26,160 nucleotides of DNA. Source: Hallerella sp963656065. Lineage in GTDB: Bacteria; Fibrobacterota; Fibrobacteria; Fibrobacterales; Fibrobacteraceae. The notes under the pieces were generated by a model. It ran no database searches. It saw nothing but the letters and a program-made list of their open reading frames with translations, and was not told the DNA's origin. Positions within the stretch are counted from its first letter, which is position 1. Every line of letters starts with the position of its first letter. The stretch covers positions 1 to 26,160 of the forward strand of contig CAVKGV010000022.1 in assembly GCA_963656065.1 (NCBI GenBank), in the 5' to 3' direction. Positions 23,262 through 26,160 of this stretch are shown piece after piece. Made by a program: the position numbers and the translations under genes.

Positions 23262-26018
23262 ATGGAAATGGAAACACGTTACAATTCGAAAGCCGTCGAG
23301 GCCCGCTGGCACGACACATGGGACAAGAATAACGATTTTGCACCGAGCGGAAAGGGAAAACCGTTTTCCGTCGTCATTCCGCCGCCGAATGTCACGGGTG
23401 CGCTGCATCTGGGACATGCGCTGAACGATACGCTACAGGATATTTTGGTCCGCTACCGCAGAAAGACAGGTTGCGACACGCTCTGGATTCCGGGAACGGA
23501 CCACGCGGGAATCGCCACGCAGGCGGTCGTCGAAAAGAGGCTCTTCCAGGACGAGCACAAGACGCGCCACGATATCGGTCGCGAAGCCTTGGTCGAACGC
23601 ATCTGGAAGTGGAAAGACGAATACGAGGCCCGGATTACGAAGCAGCTGAAAAGTCTCGGTGTGAGCTGCGACTGGAGCCGCCAGCGCTTTACGCTCGACC
23701 CGGTCTGCGCCAAGGCGGTTCGCTTTGCGTTTTTCAACCTTTTCAAGAAAGGGCTCATCTACCGCGGAAAGCGGCTCGTGAACTGGGACACGAAGCTCCA
23801 GACCGCGGTCGCCGACGACGAAATCTATTACGAAACGGTCAAGGGCCATTTCTGGACGTTCAAGTATCCGCTAGCGGACGGTTCGGGCTATATTCCGGTC
23901 TCGACGACGCGTCCCGAGACTATCATGGGCGATACCGCGCTAGCTGTCCATCCAAACGATGAACGCTATAAAAAATACATCGGCAAGATGCTGAAAGTTC
24001 CTTTTGTCGGACGCGAAATTCCGGTGATTGCGGATGCGATCCTGGTCGATATGGATTTCGGAACCGGTTCCGTAAAAGTCACTCCGGCGCATGATCCGAA
24101 CGATTACGCCACGGGACTTCGCCACAAGCTCCCGATGATAAACATCATGAACGATGACGGCAGCCTGAACGAAAATGCCGGCGAGTTCAAGGGGCTCAAG
24201 GGACAGGCGGCTCGCGATGCGGTTGTCGCCGGGCTCGAAAAGCTCGGGCTTCTTCTGAAAGTCGAAGATCACGAAATGCAGGTGGGACATTCCGACCGTT
24301 CGAAGACGGTCATCGAACCGTATCTGAGCGACCAGTGGTTCGTCAAGATGGACTCCCTTGCCGAAAACGCAATGGACGCGGTGAAATCCGGCGAAATCAA
24401 GATTATTCCCGAACGCTATGCGAACAAGTATCTGGACTGGCTCGCGGAAAAGCGCGACTGGTGCATCAGCCGCCAGCTGTGGTGGGGACACCGCATCCCG
24501 ATTTGGCACACGGACGCTTCGGAGGAAGACCTGAAGAAGACGTTCGGTTCGCGGGAAGACATTTATTTCTATCCGGCGCAGAACGGAGGCTTTCTCGTGT
24601 GCAGCCGCGAAGAGAATCTGGATGAGAACCTGATTCCGGGGCACAAGCTCGAACAGGAAGCGGACGTTCTCGACACGTGGTTTTCGAGCGGGCTTTGGCC
24701 GCACAGCACGATGGGATGGCCGGACAAGACGGAAACGCTTTCACGCTACTACCCCACTTCCGTGCTGGTGACGAGCCGCGATATCATCACGCTCTGGGTC
24801 GCCCGGATGGTCCTTTTCAGCCAGGAAAACATGGGCACGGTTCCGTTCCACACCGTTTACATCCACCCGAAGATTCTCGACGGCAACGGGCAGACGATGA
24901 GCAAGTCCAAAGGCAACGGCGTCGATCCGATGGACATCGAGGAAAAATACGGCACGGATGCGCTCCGCTTCGTGATGGCGAGCCTCTGCACCGACAACCA
25001 GGATGTGCGTCTGCCGGTGAAAAAGGAAAAGCAACCGGACGGGCGCGAAATCAATACGTCGGAAAAGTTCGAAATCGGGCGAAACTTCTCGAACAAGCTG
25101 TGGAACGCCTGCCGCTTCCTCTACCCGCATCTCGAACAGGCCGGTGCGCTCTCCAAGGAAATGCTCCCGATGGATGCGAAACTTTTCAAGCTGGAAGATT
25201 TCTGGATTCTTTCGCGCCTGAACTCGACGATCCGCGATGCGACCCGGATGCTCGAACAGTTCCACTTTGCGGAACTCGCCGGCTTCCTCTACCGCTTCGT
25301 CTGGGACGATGTCTGCTCTAGCTATCTCGAAATCAAGAAGTCGGTCATCAACCGGGAAACGCTCGATGCGGAAAAGAAAAACGCGATGGCGATTCTTTCG
25401 CATGTCCTGCGCGGCGTGATAGACCTTCTGCACCCGGTGATGCCGTTCATTACCGAAGAACTGAACGCGACGCTCTTCCCGGGTTCCGAGCGTGTCATCC
25501 ACAGCCCGTGGCCCAAGGCGGACGAGAAATTCGTCAACCTGGATATCGAGAAGAAGTTCGACCGGGCGTTTGCCGTCGTTGAAGCGCTTCGCGGGGTTCG
25601 CGGCCGCTACAGCGTAAGCCCTTCGACAAAATTAAAAGCCGTGCTCAGCGTCGATGATTCCGCAACGGAATCCTCCATCAGGGAATGCGCTTCGATTATC
25701 ACCGAACTCGGCGGACTCGAATCGCTCTCTATCGCAGTAAAGGCTCCGAAGCCGAAGTTCAGCGCAAGCGCGGTGGTTCCGGGGGGCGAACTCTACATCC
25801 CGCTTGAAGGGATCCTCGACCCGAAAGCGGAAATCGCCCGCCTCGAAAAGGAAATCGAAAAGGCGAAATCCTTTGCGGCTTCCATCGAACGCAAGCTTTC
25901 GAACGAAAAGTTTGTGAATGGCGCTCCCAAAGCGGTTGTCGATGCTGAAAGAACGAAGCTTTCGACTCAGCGGGACATCATCGCAAAGAACGAAAAGGCG
26001 TTGGACGAACTGAAGTAA
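23262..26018 (+). CDS. valS: Valyl-tRNA synthetase
   Basis: Joins valine to tRNA-Val in the cytosol, with editing of threonine. The 918 aa fit the family. The class I catalytic core starts with PPPNVTGALHLGHAL holding the HIGH-type motif HLGH (49-52). The editing domain has STTRPE (214-219) and GDTALAVHP. WFSSGLWP and the KMSKS-type loop, here TMSKS (545-549) followed by KGN, complete the active site. The anticodon-binding helical domain follows. The C-terminus is the ValRS coiled-coil arm (about 850-918), with the hallmark KLSNEKFVNGAPKAVVDAER. Start: ATG 23262; the next ATG (23268) is also possible; the longer TTG frame runs into the promoter box. The first Lys of KMSKS is Thr, which is tolerated in class I enzymes. 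There is no Shine-Dalgarno. Terminator follows at 26057. Confidence 0.97.
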   Translation: MEMETRYNSKAVEARWHDTWDKNNDFAPSGKGKPFSVVIPPPNVTGALHLGHALNDTLQDILVRYRRKTGCDTLWIPGTDHAGIATQAVVEKRLFQDEHKTRHDIGREALVERIWKWKDEYEARITKQLKSLGVSCDWSRQRFTLDPVCAKAVRFAFFNLFKKGLIYRGKRLVNWDTKLQTAVADDEIYYETVKGHFWTFKYPLADGSGYIPVSTTRPETIMGDTALAVHPNDERYKKYIGKMLKVPFVGREIPVIADAILVDMDFGTGSVKVTPAHDPNDYATGLRHKLPMINIMNDDGSLNENAGEFKGLKGQAARDAVVAGLEKLGLLLKVEDHEMQVGHSDRSKTVIEPYLSDQWFVKMDSLAENAMDAVKSGEIKIIPERYANKYLDWLAEKRDWCISRQLWWGHRIPIWHTDASEEDLKKTFGSREDIYFYPAQNGGFLVCSREENLDENLIPGHKLEQEADVLDTWFSSGLWPHSTMGWPDKTETLSRYYPTSVLVTSRDIITLWVARMVLFSQENMGTVPFHTVYIHPKILDGNGQTMSKSKGNGVDPMDIEEKYGTDALRFVMASLCTDNQDVRLPVKKEKQPDGREINTSEKFEIGRNFSNKLWNACRFLYPHLEQAGALSKEMLPMDAKLFKLEDFWILSRLNSTIRDATRMLEQFHFAELAGFLYRFVWDDVCSSYLEIKKSVINRETLDAEKKNAMAILSHVLRGVIDLLHPVMPFITEELNATLFPGSERVIHSPWPKADEKFVNLDIEKKFDRAFAVVEALRGVRGRYSVSPSTKLKAVLSVDDSATESSIRECASIITELGGLESLSIAVKAPKPKFSASAVVPGGELYIPLEGILDPKAEIARLEKEIEKAKSFAASIERKLSNEKFVNGAPKAVVDAERTKLSTQRDIIAKNEKALDELK

Positions 26019-26056
26019 TCGGGATAAACGCGCAAAACGCAAGCGCATTTGTATAT

Positions 26057-26082
26057 GGGCCTCGGGCGATTTCCCGAGGTCC
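26057..26082 (+). terminator. Terminator hairpin of valS
   Basis: A 10-bp stem (GGGCCTCGGG 26057-26066 with CCCGAGGTCC 26073-26082, one G-U pair) with a 6-nt loop. The tail ATTAAATATC is AT-rich but lacks a clean T run, so termination may be less efficient. Confidence 0.75.
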
Positions 26083-26090
26083 ATTAAATA

Positions 26091-26099
26091 TCTATTTTT
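26091..26099 (+). promoter_or_regulatory. Putative -7 promoter box of gmd (TCTATTTTT)
   Basis: TCTATTTTT has its TA 13 nt before the ATG at 26106 and no Shine-Dalgarno between, the same layout as at 84 and 763. It lies directly after the valS terminator hairpin. Confidence 0.45.
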
Positions 26100-26105
26100 A
26101 AATCG

Positions 26106-26160
26106 ATGAAAACAGCACTGATAACGGGCATCACGGGCCAGGACGGCTCGTATCTCGCGG
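26106..26160 (+). CDS. gmd: GDP-mannose 4,6-dehydratase, N-terminal part (cut by window end)
   Basis: Only the first 18 codons are present: MKTALITGITGQDGSYLA. This is the Rossmann-fold start of GDP-mannose 4,6-dehydratase, with the NAD(P)-binding TGxxGxxG motif (Thr7 to Gly14). The GITGQDGSYL run is highly typical of Gmd. The enzyme makes GDP-4-keto-6-deoxymannose, precursor of GDP-fucose or GDP-rhamnose for surface polysaccharide. A related short-chain epimerase cannot be fully excluded from so few residues. There is no Shine-Dalgarno; a promoter-like box is 13 nt upstream. Confidence 0.85.
   Translation, partial: MKTALITGITGQDGSYLA

Overview
The window reads like chromosomal DNA of a Gram-negative fibre-degrading bacterium of the Fibrobacter lineage (Fibrobacterota). 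This is inferred from gene content and style, not from a database match. Pointers are a GH5 subfamily 8 type mannanase with a carbohydrate-binding module, lipoproteins whose lipobox Cys is followed by a Ser run, a very large secreted Ig/cadherin-like repeat protein, and a promoter-like element close to the TAnnTTTG -7 box known from Bacteroidota. I see no tRNA, rRNA, CRISPR array, insertion sequence or prophage gene.

Layout. Bases 99-1487 (+) encode an LEA14-like lipoprotein and a small outer-membrane barrel-like protein. ClpB lies on the minus strand (1552-4101) and is divergent from class II fructose-bisphosphate aldolase (4383-5399, +), which is followed by a terminator and an 80-aa zinc-ribbon membrane protein. 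The minus strand from 14893 down to 5715 then carries, in transcription order: a small receiver-like protein, a membrane-anchored M23 peptidase with an odd cytosolic domain, a lipoprotein, a GH5_8-type mannanase, a REC-HD-GYP response regulator and a 1316-aa hybrid histidine kinase. The last two overlap at stop and start and form a two-component unit likely to act on cyclic di-GMP. From 15292 (+) comes a 2436-aa secreted protein of 23 tandem Ig/cadherin-like domains, then a lipoprotein, valyl-tRNA synthetase and the first 18 codons of GDP-mannose 4,6-dehydratase.

Main discoveries. (1) The giant repeat protein has a strict higher-order period of three domains: every third domain (2, 5, 8, 11, 14, 17, 20) has an extra loop, and in the last three this becomes Lys/Arg-rich. 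(2) Five genes lack a Shine-Dalgarno sequence and instead have a TCTAnnTTW-like box whose TA lies 12-14 nt before the start codon, which suggests leaderless transcripts. Genes with a good Shine-Dalgarno have the box farther upstream. (3) The M23 peptidase N-terminus resembles a decayed ParA/MinD-type NTPase. (4) The mannanase has no visible signal peptide. (5) The hybrid kinase contains a receiver whose phospho-acceptor Asp is replaced by Ala.
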